Assembly: GCF_000013085.1 (NCBI RefSeq)
Contig: NC_007641.1
Location: 1-53,732 of the forward strand
Reading direction: 5' to 3'
DNA length: 53,732 nt
From: Rhodospirillum rubrum ATCC 11170
GTDB taxonomy: Bacteria; Pseudomonadota; Alphaproteobacteria; Rhodospirillales; Rhodospirillaceae
The translations under genes and the position numbers were made by a program. Below are positions 40,773-50,716 of the stretch, in pieces (the first letter of the stretch is position 1; each line of letters starts with the position of its first letter). The notes beneath the pieces were generated by a model. It was not told where the DNA came from, ran no database searches, and saw nothing but the letters and a program-made list of their open reading frames with translations.

Positions 40773-42251
40773 ATGACCTCGTCTAGCCTCACCCCCCAAG
40801 CCATCGTCCCCCCGCCCGAGGCCCGGCCGCCGGCCGAGCCCCCGGCGCCCCCCGCCCCGTCGACGACGGCGCCGGCCCAAACGCCGGCCAAGGCATCGGC
40901 CAAGATGCCGGGCGACACCACGCCGGCGCGCTGGACCGAGGGGATGCTGTCCATTCCCAAGGTCGTGACCGATTCGCGCCAGACGATCAGGGCGGGCTGG
41001 TTGATCATCCTGGTCGCCTTTGGCGGCCTCGGGCTGTGGGCGGCGACGGCGCCGCTGTCAAGCGCCGTGGGCGCCCCGGGCACCATCGTTGTTGAAAGCA
41101 ACCGCAAGACCGTTCAGCACCTTGAAGGCGGCATCATCAAGGAAATTCTGGTCAAGGAAGGCGACCGGGTGCACCAGGGCGATCCGCTGATCCGCCTGGA
41201 AACCACCCAGGCCCTGGCCAGCGCGGCGGTGGTCAGCAATCAGTTTGAAACCTATCAGGCCCTGGAGGCCCGCCTTGTCGCCGAACGCGACGAGCAAAAG
41301 ACCATCACCTTCCCCCCCGATCTGATCGCCGTCGCCAAGCTCAAGCCGGAAACGGCGGAAATCCTTCAGGCCCAGCAGCAGCAGTTCGATGAGCGCCATA
41401 AGTCGATCGAAGGCCAAGTCGCCATCTTGCAAAAGCGCATCGCCCAAAGCCGCCAGGAGATCGAAGGGCTGAAGGTTCAGCGCCAATCCAAGAAGCGCCA
41501 GCTTGAAATCTTCCAAGACGAAATCGTCGGCCTGCGCGAATTGCTGGCCAAGGGCTATACCCCGCGCACCCGCATCCTGGCGATGGAACGGGAAATGACC
41601 CGGCTGGAAGGCGAGGTCGGCACCGATACCTCGTCGATGGCGCGAGCCGAACAAGCGGTTGGCGAAGCGGAACTGCAGATCATCCAGACCCGCCAGCAAT
41701 TCCGCGAAGACGTCGTCGGCCAGCTGCGCGAGGTCCAGACCAAACTGTCGGAACTGCGCGAACGCGGCACGGTGGCGACCGATGTGCTGAGCCGAACCGT
41801 CCTCCTCGCCTCGCAGGCAGGGGTGATCCAGAACCTCGCGGTTCATACCCTGGGCGGCATCATCAAACCCGGTGAAACGCTGATGGAGATCGTGCCCGAA
41901 GACGATCGCCTAGTCATCGAGGCCCAGATTTCGCCGCGCGACATCGACAATGTCGTTCCCGGCATGGACACCGAAGTGCGGTTCTCGGCCTTCAATTCCC
42001 GCACCATCCCGATCATCGACGGGGTGCTGTCCCAGGTTTCGGCCGACCGTTTCGTCAACGAGCGCGATAGCTCATCTTATTACAAGGCGCGGATCGAGGT
42101 CTCGGACGAGGAACTGGCCAAGCTGGGCGGACTGGCCCTGCGCGCCGGCATGCCCGTCGACGTGATGATCAAAACCGGCGAGCGCACCGTTCTTCACTAC
42201 TTCCTCAAGCCCCTGGAAGACGCCCTGTTCCACGGTTTGATCGAGGAGTAA
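40773..42251 (+). CDS. Type I secretion membrane-fusion protein (HlyD family)
   Basis: 492 aa. A Pro/Ala-rich cytoplasmic N-terminus, one transmembrane helix near residues 70-92 (GWLIILVAFGGLGLWAATAP), then a lipoyl-like half (VQHLEGGIIKEILVKEGDRV). Long coiled-coil hairpins cover about 150-340, and a second barrel segment follows (GGIIKPGETLMEIVPEDDRL, then VVPGMDTEVRFSAF). The C-terminal LHYFLKPLEDALFHGLIEE matches PrtE/RsaE proteins. Bridges the ABC transporter to an outer-membrane tunnel that must be encoded elsewhere. Same operon as the ABC gene. Confidence 0.93.
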   Translation: MTSSSLTPQAIVPPPEARPPAEPPAPPAPSTTAPAQTPAKASAKMPGDTTPARWTEGMLSIPKVVTDSRQTIRAGWLIILVAFGGLGLWAATAPLSSAVGAPGTIVVESNRKTVQHLEGGIIKEILVKEGDRVHQGDPLIRLETTQALASAAVVSNQFETYQALEARLVAERDEQKTITFPPDLIAVAKLKPETAEILQAQQQQFDERHKSIEGQVAILQKRIAQSRQEIEGLKVQRQSKKRQLEIFQDEIVGLRELLAKGYTPRTRILAMEREMTRLEGEVGTDTSSMARAEQAVGEAELQIIQTRQQFREDVVGQLREVQTKLSELRERGTVATDVLSRTVLLASQAGVIQNLAVHTLGGIIKPGETLMEIVPEDDRLVIEAQISPRDIDNVVPGMDTEVRFSAFNSRTIPIIDGVLSQVSADRFVNERDSSSYYKARIEVSDEELAKLGGLALRAGMPVDVMIKTGERTVLHYFLKPLEDALFHGLIEE

Positions 42252-42398
42252 GCCGGCCAGCATGGTCGTGGACTCGATTATGGCAAGAATGGGCTCGACT
42301 TCCCGGGGTACAGCAACTAGTATCCTAGTAATCTTGGGGCGCTCCGGCGCCCTTTCCCCCAAAAAAGATAGCTCCTTTGGCCTTTCGGGTGAGTCACC

Positions 42399-42710
42399 AT
42401 GTATTCCCATCCACAACAAGGCGGTGGCCCTGAGGCCCTGAAGTTGCGTCAGGAAGCTGGTCGTTGGTTGAAGACGATGCGCGAGACTCACGGCATCTCT
42501 CAACGGGAATTGGCCAAACGCATCAGCGTTGATTATTACACCTTTATTTCCCAGGTAGAGGCCGGTCGCGGCCGCGTGCCGCCGGACCGTTATGAATCCT
42601 GGGCGAAAGCTCTCAATCTAGACGTCATTCCCTTCGTCAAGAAAATGATGAGCTTTTATGATCCCGTCACCTATGACATCTTGTTCGGCCGGATCGATCA
42701 TCAGCGTTAA
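42399..42710 (+). CDS. XRE-family HTH regulator
   Basis: 103 aa. The Cro/CI-type HTH covers residues about 20-78: WLKTMRETHGISQRELAKRI, then YTFISQVEAGRGRVPPDRYE. A short C-terminal helix follows (VIPFVKKMMSFYDPVTYDIL). Placed after the secretion genes and 34 bp before a frameshifted secreted-type protein gene. It may control that gene or the secretion operon; no operator could be recognised. Confidence 0.87.
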   Translation: MYSHPQQGGGPEALKLRQEAGRWLKTMRETHGISQRELAKRISVDYYTFISQVEAGRGRVPPDRYESWAKALNLDVIPFVKKMMSFYDPVTYDILFGRIDHQR

Positions 42711-42744
42711 GACCGCCTGTCCGACATAAGGTGAGGGTGCCATC

Positions 42745-44356
42745 ATGGCGTCGCGGATTCTTTCCTTCGGCCGGGCCCACCGGGCGGAAAAGACCGTCAA
42801 GGTCGAAGGCTGGACGAATCAGCAGCTGGCCGAGCTGTATCGGATCACCGATCTTCTCGGCCGCTCGGGCATGTCGGTGGCGACCGATATGGGGCTGTCC
42901 GACGAGGGCGAGCCGTGGTTCGTCTTCTACGATCCCGAAAGCGGCGATGTCATCGCCCATTTCGCCCGCATCGATGGCCTGTTCGTGGTCGTCGCCTCGG
43001 CCGCCGGCACCACCTTGCGCGGCCGCGATTTCCGCCATCTGATCGATCAGATCGTCGAAAGCCAGCCGCTGGTCTTCCCCAAGCCCGAGCGCCCGGGCAA
43101 TGTCCGCAAGCTCCACCTCCACCCCTCGATCGTCCTCACCGCCTTTATCGCCACGGCTTTGCTGCACAGTCGCAAGGCCTTGGCCGACGGCGGCCATGAC
43201 GGCGATGGCGACCACAAATCCGATGGTCGCGGTCGGGGCTCGGAGGGCTCGGGGCAGGCGACGGACGCCGGCCATCAAGGCGGCGGCAGCGGTTTCTTGT
43301 TCCAGGCCACCAGCATGGCCTCGGCCCTGGCCTTCGCCATGGTCGCCGCGCAATCCGATCCGTCCTTCCTGGAAAAGATCGGCCTGAGCGAGGATCGCGC
43401 CCCCGACCTAGCCCATTCCCTGGCCGAAAAAAACCGCCGCCCCTGCCGCGCCGCCCAGCCAGGATCCCACGCACCACGAGATCACGCCGCTGGCCCAGAT
43501 CAACGATCAGAAGACCGGGTTCGACGGGAGCGACGACCTTTACGGGCAGGCGAACGCGCCCTTGAAGACCGAGGCGCTGAAGACGGTGCTTGCCCATAAC
43601 GACGCCCAAACCGATCACCCCGTCCCCAGCCATGGCGTTCCGGTCAGCACCGAGATCCAGACCGTCTCCCTGGAGCGGACCGAGACCTTCCAGAACCACC
43701 CGATGATGACCCTGAGCGAGTTGGCCGCCCTCGAGCAGACCCCCATCCCCGGCGAGCCCCATCCGGGAGATCCGCAAGGCAAGGTCGCCCAAACAGGGGA
43801 AGCCACCGCCACCAGTACCGCGACGCCGGCCCGCGCCGAAGCCAGCGCCGCCCAGACGGCCGGCGTGGCGGTGGTCGCCTCGGGCGTTACCGAGCAGGTC
43901 AGTTCGACGACGGCCGCCTCCTCGCTGACCCTGGCCAATGCGGCCGAAGCAAAGGACTTGGCCGTTCTCAAGCTGACTTTCCTGAAGGGCCCGTCGGACT
44001 CCGACAGCCTTGTCACCACCAAACCCGTTGAAGATAAAGCGACGGAGTCGGGACTGACCGTCCCGGAAACCTCCCTGACGCCGGCATCGGAAAGTGCCTC
44101 CCATAGCGTAACCGTCAATGGCCCTCTGACCACCTTGTCGGCCAGCCTGACCGAAGTCGTCCAATACACCGGCGGCCATATCGCCTTGACCGGCTATCAG
44201 GTGGGCACGGATTCCATCGTTGTCGCCGACACCATCAACGTGACCAATGCCCAAATCTCCGAAACCACGGACGGCGATATCCTTTTGAGTTTCGGGGTGG
44301 ATTCCTCGATTAAGCTGATCGGCATCGGCTTTGACGATCTGGCGGCGCTCGTCTAA
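42745..44356 (+). pseudogene. Large Ala/Thr-rich protein split by a frameshift at an A7 run
   Basis: Frame 1 from ATG 42745 gives 230 sensible residues: a compact start (RILSFGRAHRAEKTVKVEGW), WFVFYDPESGDVIAHFARID, one hydrophobic stretch (SIVLTAFIATALLHSRKALA) and a Gly/Asp-rich linker. At the seven A of 43427-43433 it passes into Arg-rich nonsense. In the +1 frame the sequence continues sensibly (PTHHEITPLAQINDQK, YGQANAPLKTEALKT) through to 44356, ending ISETTDGDILLSFGVDSSIK and IGFDDLAALV, which resembles the C-terminal part of RTX/type I substrates. With one A fewer it would be a 536-aa protein. It may be a true pseudogene, a sequencing error or expressed by polymerase slippage on the A-run. 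Confidence 0.7.
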
Positions 44357-44415
44357 CGCGGGGCGAAGGCGACGAGACCATTGATTCTTGGCCCGGCGCG
44401 GGCCAAACCTTCGTC

Positions 44416-46656
44416 ATGTCCACTCTCCCCACCCCGCCGCGCCCCCGCCCCGTCGATATCATCATTCCGGTCTATAAGGGGCTGGAGGAAACCAGGCTGT
44501 GCCTGGAGAGCGTTCTGGCGACGCTTCCCGCCGCCGACGGTCTCATCGTTATCGATGACCACAGCCCCGACCCCGCCCTGGTCGCCTATCTGAAGGACCG
44601 CGCGGCCGGCGATCGGCGGATAAGACTGCTCCACAACCCCGAAAACCTTGGTTTCGTCGGCACCGTCAACCGGGGCATGGCGTTGGAGCCCGAGCGCGAC
44701 GTCCTGCTGCTCAACAGCGATACCGAGGTTGCCGGCGACTGGGTGGCGCGGCTGCGCGCGGCGGCCTATGCCGATCGGCGGATCGGCACGGTCACGCCCT
44801 TTTCCAATAACGCGACGATCTGCAGCTGGCCCCGGTTCTGCCAGGACAATCCTTTGCCCCCCGGGCTGGACGTGGCCGGGGTCGACAGGGCCTTCGCCGC
44901 CGCCAATCCCGGACTGAGCATCGATATTCCAACCGGGGTGGGCTTCGCCTTTTACATCCGCCGCGATTGCCTTGATGAGGTCGGCCTGTTCAATGCCGAG
45001 GCCTTCGGCAAGGGCTATGGCGAGGAAAACGACTTCTGCCGCCGGGCCCATCACCGGGGGTGGCGCAACGTGCTCGCCGCCGACACCTTCGTTTATCACT
45101 CGGGCAACGTCAGTTTCGGGGTCAATCAGGAGCGTCTGGATAGCGCCATGCGCCAGTTGCTGGCCCTTCATCCCGATTATCGCCGGGTGGTCCAGCTCCA
45201 TATCAACCAGGATCCGGCCCAAAACATGCGCTGGCGCGCCGCCCTCGGCATCCTGCGCCAAAGCGCCTTGCCGGTGCTGCTGTTCGTTACCCATAACCAT
45301 GGCGGCGGCACCCTGAGCCATGTCCACGAACTGGCGAAGGCCCTTGAAGGGCGGGCCTGGGGGCTTTTGCTGACGCCGGGGCCGCGTAATACCGCCGTTG
45401 TGACCTTACCCGCTTCCCTGGGCGGCGACGCCCTGCCCTTCGATCTGGAGCAAGACTGGGACGGGCTGCTTGATCTGTTGCGCTATGCGGGGGTGAACCG
45501 CCTGCATCTTCACCATATGCTGGGCGTTCCCGAACGGCTTTTGGATCTGCCCGAACAGCTTTCCATTCCCTTTGACTTCACCGCCCATGATTTTCACGCT
45601 GGCTGTCCGCGGGTCATGCTCTGCGGTCCAGGCTCCCGCTATTGCGGCCAGCCCGAAGAGCGGGCGCTCTGCGATGCTTGTCTGGCCCAGGCGCCGAAGA
45701 CCGAAGCCGGCGATATCACGTCTTGGCGCGCGGCGATGGTCGCCCGTTTGAGCCGGGCCGAGCGGTTGTTCGCGCCCAGCGCCGATACCGCGAACCGCCT
45801 GAAGCGGATGCTGCCCGCCCTCTCCTTTCGCGCCATCCCCCATCCCGACGCCCAGGGCCTCGCCACCAACGCGCCGCCCCCTCTCCTGCGTCCCTGTGGG
45901 ACGACCGAACCCTTGCGTATCCTGGTGCTTGGCGCCCTGAGCCGGGCCAAGGGCGCCGATCTGGTCGAAGCGACGGCACGCGAGGCGGCCCGGGGCGATC
46001 TTCCCTTGGAAATCCACCTTCTCGGCTATGGCTACCGACCGCTGCATCGCGCGCGGGGGCGACTGACCGCCCATGGCCGCTACCACCCCGAGGAGATCGC
46101 CGGGCATTTGGAGCGCATCGCTCCCCATGTGGCTTGGCTGCCGGCCGGTTGGCCGGAAACCTACAGCTACACTTTGAGCGAGGTCATGGCCGCCGGATTG
46201 CCGGTGGTGGTCAGCGATCTTGGCGCCCCACCAGAGCGCATCCTCGGCCGCCCTTTGTCCTGGGTTCTGCCCTGGAACGTCGATGCTTCCACAGCGGCGG
46301 CGTTCTTCGGGAGGCTGCGCGCCGGGGAAATCCCCGCCTCCCCGGAGGCCCCTGCCCTCTCGCCGCAAAGCACGCCCCGGGTGGATTTTTATCGCGAAGG
46401 CTATCTTGCCGAGGTTTTTCCGGAGAAAGCACGCGCGCGCCTTCCAGAGCGGGAAATCGGCGAGCTTATTGGGCAAGCCCTCGATCGCGCCGGGGCGCGC
46501 CGGCGACGCCTACAGTGTTGGGGCGATCTGAAAGTCGTGCGGCAACGGATCTGGCGCTCTTTGATTACCCTTTTGGCCCACCCCAGCCTCTTCCCTTTGG
46601 TCAGTCGTATTCCGGTTTCTTTCCAGGAACGGTTGAAGCGCCTAATTAAGGGGTAG
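44416..46656 (+). CDS. Two-domain glycosyltransferase (GT2 + GT4)
   Basis: 746 aa. Residues about 12-260 are a rhamnosyltransferase-like GT2 domain: VDIIIPVYKGLEETRLCLES, LIVIDDHSPDPAL, LLLNSDTEVAGDWVARL near residue 97 (DxD-like NSDTEV) and GEENDFCRRAHHRGW near 205. From about 290 a GT4-type domain follows, with LRILVLGALSRAKGADLVE near 500 and YSYTLSEVMAAGLPVVVSDL near 585 in the donor-binding half. Same general build as the protein at 3063 but clearly a different protein. Located before manB-manC-gmd in the same direction, so it may use GDP-sugars or dTDP-rhamnose. Confidence 0.87.
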   Translation: MSTLPTPPRPRPVDIIIPVYKGLEETRLCLESVLATLPAADGLIVIDDHSPDPALVAYLKDRAAGDRRIRLLHNPENLGFVGTVNRGMALEPERDVLLLNSDTEVAGDWVARLRAAAYADRRIGTVTPFSNNATICSWPRFCQDNPLPPGLDVAGVDRAFAAANPGLSIDIPTGVGFAFYIRRDCLDEVGLFNAEAFGKGYGEENDFCRRAHHRGWRNVLAADTFVYHSGNVSFGVNQERLDSAMRQLLALHPDYRRVVQLHINQDPAQNMRWRAALGILRQSALPVLLFVTHNHGGGTLSHVHELAKALEGRAWGLLLTPGPRNTAVVTLPASLGGDALPFDLEQDWDGLLDLLRYAGVNRLHLHHMLGVPERLLDLPEQLSIPFDFTAHDFHAGCPRVMLCGPGSRYCGQPEERALCDACLAQAPKTEAGDITSWRAAMVARLSRAERLFAPSADTANRLKRMLPALSFRAIPHPDAQGLATNAPPPLLRPCGTTEPLRILVLGALSRAKGADLVEATAREAARGDLPLEIHLLGYGYRPLHRARGRLTAHGRYHPEEIAGHLERIAPHVAWLPAGWPETYSYTLSEVMAAGLPVVVSDLGAPPERILGRPLSWVLPWNVDASTAAAFFGRLRAGEIPASPEAPALSPQSTPRVDFYREGYLAEVFPEKARARLPEREIGELIGQALDRAGARRRRLQCWGDLKVVRQRIWRSLITLLAHPSLFPLVSRIPVSFQERLKRLIKG

Positions 46657-46713
46657 GACTTTTCAGGGGCAAAGATCTGGCCCGCGCCCTCTTCGTCACG
46701 AAAGGACGACCCC

Positions 46714-48117
46714 GTGCACCAGTTCCACCCATCCATTCTGCGGGAATACGATATCCGGGGAATCATCGGCGAAACCCTGTCGACGGCCGATGCCCGCGCC
46801 ATCGGACAAGCCTTTGGCACGATGGTGCGCGAAGAAGGACGAGAAACGCGGGTTTGCGTGGGTCGTGATGGCAGATTGTCATCGCCTGAACTGGAAGAAG
46901 CCGTGGTGGAGGGGCTCCTGGCCTCTGGAACCGCCGTGATCCGGATCGGCCTTGGCCCCACGCCGATGCTCTATTTCGCCCAAAAAACCTTGGGCACGGC
47001 GGGCGCTATCCAGATCACCGGCTCGCATAATCCGCCCAATCACAATGGCTTCAAGATGATGAAGGGCGGCAAGCCGTTCTTCGGGGACGGCATCCGTGCC
47101 CTGGGGGAGATGGCCGCGAGCGGGTCCTGGGCCTCCGGCTCGGCCACGGTCCAGACGGTTGACGTCCGCGCCGATTATTTGAAAGCCCTGCTGGGCGGCT
47201 TTTCCGCCGGCGGCAAGGATCTGACCGTGGTCTGGGACCCGGGCAACGGGGCTGCCGGGGATATGCTTCAAGCGCTGGTCGCCCGGCTGCCCGGACGCCA
47301 TGTGGTGATCAATGCCGCCATTGATGGCCACTTCCCCAACCATCATCCCGATCCCACCGACCCCCATACCCTGGTTCAACTGCAAGAGGCCGTCGCCAGC
47401 GAAAAAGCCGCCCTTGGCATCGCCTTCGACGGCGACGGCGACCGCCTGGGCGTGGTCGATGACCGTGGGCGCATTCTGTGGGGTGACCAGTTCATGGTTC
47501 TGCTGGCCAAAGAGGTTTTGGCCGCCCATCCGGGCGCTCCGATCATCGCCGACGTCAAAGCCAGCCAGCTGCTGTTTGATCAGATCGCGGCGATGGGGGG
47601 CCGCCCGGTTGTCGGGCGCACCGGTCATTCCCTGATCAAGACCCTGATGGCCGAAATCGGCTCGCCCCTCGCCGGCGAGATGAGCGGTCACATCTTCTTC
47701 GCCGATCGCTATTACGGCTTCGACGATGCCCTTTATGCCGCAACCCGCCTGCTGTCGATCGTCGCCCGCTTGCCGGGAACCCTGGGCGAGTGGTTCGACA
47801 CCCTGCCCCGCTTGGTCAATACCCCGGAATTGCGTTTTGAGTGCGCCGATGACGCCAAGGTCGGGGTGATCGAAACGGTGCGCGCCCGCTTGAAGAAAGA
47901 AGGCGCCGAGATGTCCGAAGTCGATGGCGTGCGGGTTCTGCGCCCCCAGGGCTGGTGGCTTTTGCGCGCATCGAATACCCAGGCGGTTCTGGTGGCCCGC
48001 GCCGAGGCCAAAACGGAGACCGACCTGACGATCCTGACCAAAGACCTGGCCGACTATCTGGTCGACGCCGGCCTGACACCACCAGACCTGATGACCACCC
48101 CGACGTCCCACGGCTAA
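46714..48117 (+). CDS. manB: Phosphomannomutase/phosphoglucomutase (AlgC/ManB type)
   Basis: 467 aa from GTG 46714, an alpha-D-phosphohexomutase. LREYDIRGIIGETLS near residue 9, the catalytic phosphoserine loop TGSHNPPNHNGFK near 100, the Mg-binding DGDGDRLG near 238, the sugar-binding GEMSGH near 321 and a phosphate-binding C-terminal region (RASNTQAVLVARAEA). Converts mannose-6-P to mannose-1-P (and possibly glucose-6-P to glucose-1-P, which would also feed RmlA). First of three consecutive genes that lead to GDP-4-keto-6-deoxymannose. Confidence 0.93.
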   Translation: MHQFHPSILREYDIRGIIGETLSTADARAIGQAFGTMVREEGRETRVCVGRDGRLSSPELEEAVVEGLLASGTAVIRIGLGPTPMLYFAQKTLGTAGAIQITGSHNPPNHNGFKMMKGGKPFFGDGIRALGEMAASGSWASGSATVQTVDVRADYLKALLGGFSAGGKDLTVVWDPGNGAAGDMLQALVARLPGRHVVINAAIDGHFPNHHPDPTDPHTLVQLQEAVASEKAALGIAFDGDGDRLGVVDDRGRILWGDQFMVLLAKEVLAAHPGAPIIADVKASQLLFDQIAAMGGRPVVGRTGHSLIKTLMAEIGSPLAGEMSGHIFFADRYYGFDDALYAATRLLSIVARLPGTLGEWFDTLPRLVNTPELRFECADDAKVGVIETVRARLKKEGAEMSEVDGVRVLRPQGWWLLRASNTQAVLVARAEAKTETDLTILTKDLADYLVDAGLTPPDLMTTPTSHG

Positions 48118-48154
48118 GATGATGGATCAGGATGATCAGGAGAAGGGAACGACC

Positions 48155-49639
48155 ATGGCTTCTCAGTCCGCCAGCGCGCCGATAACCCCGGTGATCTTGT
48201 CGGGGGGCTCGGGCAGTCGCCTATGGCCCTTGTCGCGTGCCCTCTACCCCAAACAGTTCCTACCCCTGGTCAGCGAACTGACGATGATCCAGGAGACCGC
48301 CCTTCGGGCCTCTGGCGAGCGGTTTACCGCCCCTCTGGTCATTTGCAACGATGAGCATCGCTTCATCGTGGCCGAACAATTGCGGGCCGCGGCCTGTCAG
48401 CCTACGGCGATCATTCTCGAACCCGTCGGCCGCAACACCGCTCCGGCAGTGGCGGTGGCGGCGCTCAAACTTTTGGAAAGCGCCAGCGATCCCATCATGT
48501 TGGTGATGCCTTCCGATCATGTCATCCAGAACGCCGACGCTTTCCTCGCCGCCATTGATCAAGCGGCGCCGGCGGCGCGCGCCGGAGCCTTGGTGACCTT
48601 CGGGATCACTCCCAACGCCCCGGAAACCGGCTATGGCTATATCAAAGCCGGCGGATCTTTCGCCCCTTTCACCGGCGTGCTCAGGGTCGAGCGGTTCGTC
48701 GAGAAGCCCAATCTGCAGACGGCGGAAAGCTATCTGGCCGAAGGGTCCTATCTCTGGAACAGCGGCATCTTTCTGTTTTCCGCCAAGGCCTATCTCGCCG
48801 AATTGGGGCGCACGAACTCCAAAATTATCGAAGCCTGCAGCCAAGCTCTTGCCCAGGGTCAGCGGGATTTGAGCTTTTGCCGGCTTGATGCGGCGGCCTT
48901 CGCCGCTTCTCCAGCGGATTCCATCGATTATGCCGTCATGGAAAAAACGGCCAATGCCGCCGTCTTTCCCGTCGAGATGGGGTGGAGTGATCTGGGAGCC
49001 TGGTCGGCCTTGTGGGAAATCGGCCCCAAGGACGCGCAGGACAACGTGGCTCTTGGCGACGTTCTGCTCCAGGACGTCGAAGGGTCCTATATTCGCTCCG
49101 ATCACCGTCTCGTGGCCGTGGCGGGGTTGTGCAATGTCGTGGTGGTCGCGACGGACGATGCGGTCCTGGTGATTGATCGCGGCAAGGTCCAGGACGTCAA
49201 ACAGATCGTCGAACGCCTTAAAAAAGCGAACCGGGACGAGCACGCGCTGCACAGTACCGTCCATCGTCCTTGGGGACATTATCGCGGCATCGATCGCGGT
49301 GAGCGCTTTCAGGTGAAACGCATCGTCGTCCAACCCGGTGAGCGGCTCTCGTTGCAGATGCACCATCACCGGGCCGAACATTGGATCGTCGTCACTGGAA
49401 CCGCCCTTGTAACCCGTGGGGCGGAAACCTTCCTGCTTCACGAAAATGAATCCACCTATATTCGGGCTGGCCAAACCCATCGTTTGGAAAATCCGGGCAA
49501 GGTCCCCTTGCATTTGATCGAGGTGCAGTCGGGTGGATATCTGGGAGAAGACGATATCGTTCGCTTCGAAGATGGTTATGGGAGAACTCTCCCACAGAAA
49601 GAGCCGCCTCTTATTTCTCTAGAAAATAAAACAGAATAA
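48155..49639 (+). CDS. manC: Mannose-1-phosphate guanylyltransferase / mannose-6-phosphate isomerase
   Basis: 494 aa from ATG 48155, preferred because AGGAGAAGGGAACGACC gives a ribosome site; the open frame begins at 48119, one base after manB. The pyrophosphorylase signature LSGGSGSRLWPLSRALYPKQ is at the N-terminus, then MPSDHVI near 125 and FVEKPN near 180. The C-terminal 130 residues form the cupin isomerase domain (RPWGHYRGIDRGERFQVKRI, GERLSLQMHHHRAEHW with metal-binding His). A bifunctional AlgA/XanB-type enzyme supplying GDP-mannose for gmd. Confidence 0.95.
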   Translation: MASQSASAPITPVILSGGSGSRLWPLSRALYPKQFLPLVSELTMIQETALRASGERFTAPLVICNDEHRFIVAEQLRAAACQPTAIILEPVGRNTAPAVAVAALKLLESASDPIMLVMPSDHVIQNADAFLAAIDQAAPAARAGALVTFGITPNAPETGYGYIKAGGSFAPFTGVLRVERFVEKPNLQTAESYLAEGSYLWNSGIFLFSAKAYLAELGRTNSKIIEACSQALAQGQRDLSFCRLDAAAFAASPADSIDYAVMEKTANAAVFPVEMGWSDLGAWSALWEIGPKDAQDNVALGDVLLQDVEGSYIRSDHRLVAVAGLCNVVVVATDDAVLVIDRGKVQDVKQIVERLKKANRDEHALHSTVHRPWGHYRGIDRGERFQVKRIVVQPGERLSLQMHHHRAEHWIVVTGTALVTRGAETFLLHENESTYIRAGQTHRLENPGKVPLHLIEVQSGGYLGEDDIVRFEDGYGRTLPQKEPPLISLENKTE

Positions 49640-49681
49640 TAATTTCCTGTTATTTACATCCAATCTCCCGGAGAAGTCTGT

Positions 49682-50716
49682 ATGAGTAAATGTGCCCTTA
49701 TCACAGGCATCACCGGGCAAGATGGCGCCTATCTTTCTCAGCTTCTGATTTCAAAAGGATATCGTGTCTACGGAACAGTACGCCACTTGGCTACCGCTAA
49801 TATATGGCGATTGAGAGAGCTTGAAATTCTGGATAAAACAAATCTAATTGAAATAGATCTTTTAAATTATGACAGCATCTACGATGCCATCAAGACGACT
49901 AATCCGGATGAAATCTATAATCTTGCCTCTCCCAGCTTCGTCGGAACTTCTTTTGAACATCCAATTTATGCTGGAAATGCCGGAGGATTGGCTGTCACGC
50001 GCCTTCTCGCGGCTATTTTGGCAGCCGATCCTGACATCCGCTTTTATCAAGCCTCAACGTCAGAAATGTTTGGCAAGGCGCAGACCACCCCGCAGACGGA
50101 AACCACGCCCTTCTATCCCAGAAATCCCTATGGAGTGGCCAAGTTATATGGCCACTGGATGACGGTGAACTACCGTGACTCCCACAACCTCTTCGCATGC
50201 TCCGGCATTCTGTTTAACCATGAATCGCCCTTGCGCGGCAGGGATTTCGTCACAAGAAAAATCAGCCTGGGACTATCGTGCATCAAAGAAGGGCAGCAGG
50301 ATATTCTAAGACTTGGCAATCTGGAGGCCCAACGGGACTGGGGTTTCGCTGGAGATTATGTCGAGGGGATGTGGCGGATGCTTCAGCACGAGATTCCCAG
50401 CGATTATATTTTGGCGACGGGAAAACCCCGTTCTGTGCGGGACGTCGTCGATCTCGCGGCCGGCGCTTTGGGAATGGATCTTCTCTGGGAAGGGACCGGC
50501 GCTGAAATGGTCGGCATCGAACGATCGTCCGGCCGAAAAATTGTCGTCGTCGATCCGGCTTTTTTCCGCCCCATAGAAAAAGAGCTGCTAACCGGGGTCG
50601 CAGAAAAAGCCCATTCCGTGCTGGGATGGCGGCAAAGAATGGGCTTTGAAGATCTCATTGCCCAGATGACAGAGAGAGACCACGATCGCGTTATAAAAAA
50701 AGACCTATTTTATTAA
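49682..50716 (+). CDS. gmd: GDP-mannose 4,6-dehydratase
   Basis: 344-aa extended [22 protein letters not shown] at the start (GxxGxxG NADP site), [35 protein letters not shown] with catalytic Ser/Glu near 129, and [16 protein letters not shown] with YxxxK near 145-152. [16 protein letters not shown] is a GMD signature. It makes GDP-4-keto-6-deoxy-D-mannose, precursor of GDP-rhamnose, perosamine or fucose; the finishing enzyme is not obvious here. It is noticeably more AT-rich than manB/manC. It ends in a 4-bp overlap with the convergent rmlA. Confidence 0.95.
   Translation: MSKCALITGITGQDGAYLSQLLISKGYRVYGTVRHLATANIWRLRELEILDKTNLIEIDLLNYDSIYDAIKTTNPDEIYNLASPSFVGTSFEHPIYAGNAGGLAVTRLLAAILAADPDIRFYQASTSEMFGKAQTTPQTETTPFYPRNPYGVAKLYGHWMTVNYRDSHNLFACSGILFNHESPLRGRDFVTRKISLGLSCIKEGQQDILRLGNLEAQRDWGFAGDYVEGMWRMLQHEIPSDYILATGKPRSVRDVVDLAAGALGMDLLWEGTGAEMVGIERSSGRKIVVVDPAFFRPIEKELLTGVAEKAHSVLGWRQRMGFEDLIAQMTERDHDRVIKKDLFY

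Noticed and set aside
38985-40880. 631-codon open frame opposite the type I ABC transporter
   Set aside because: A His/Gln/Gly-rich shadow frame in GC-rich DNA; the plus-strand gene has all ABC motifs.
43420-43440. Programmed -1 ribosomal frameshift at A AAA AAC
   Set aside because: The heptamer is present in frame, but the downstream coding frame is +1 (one base skipped), not -1, so this mechanism would not join the halves.
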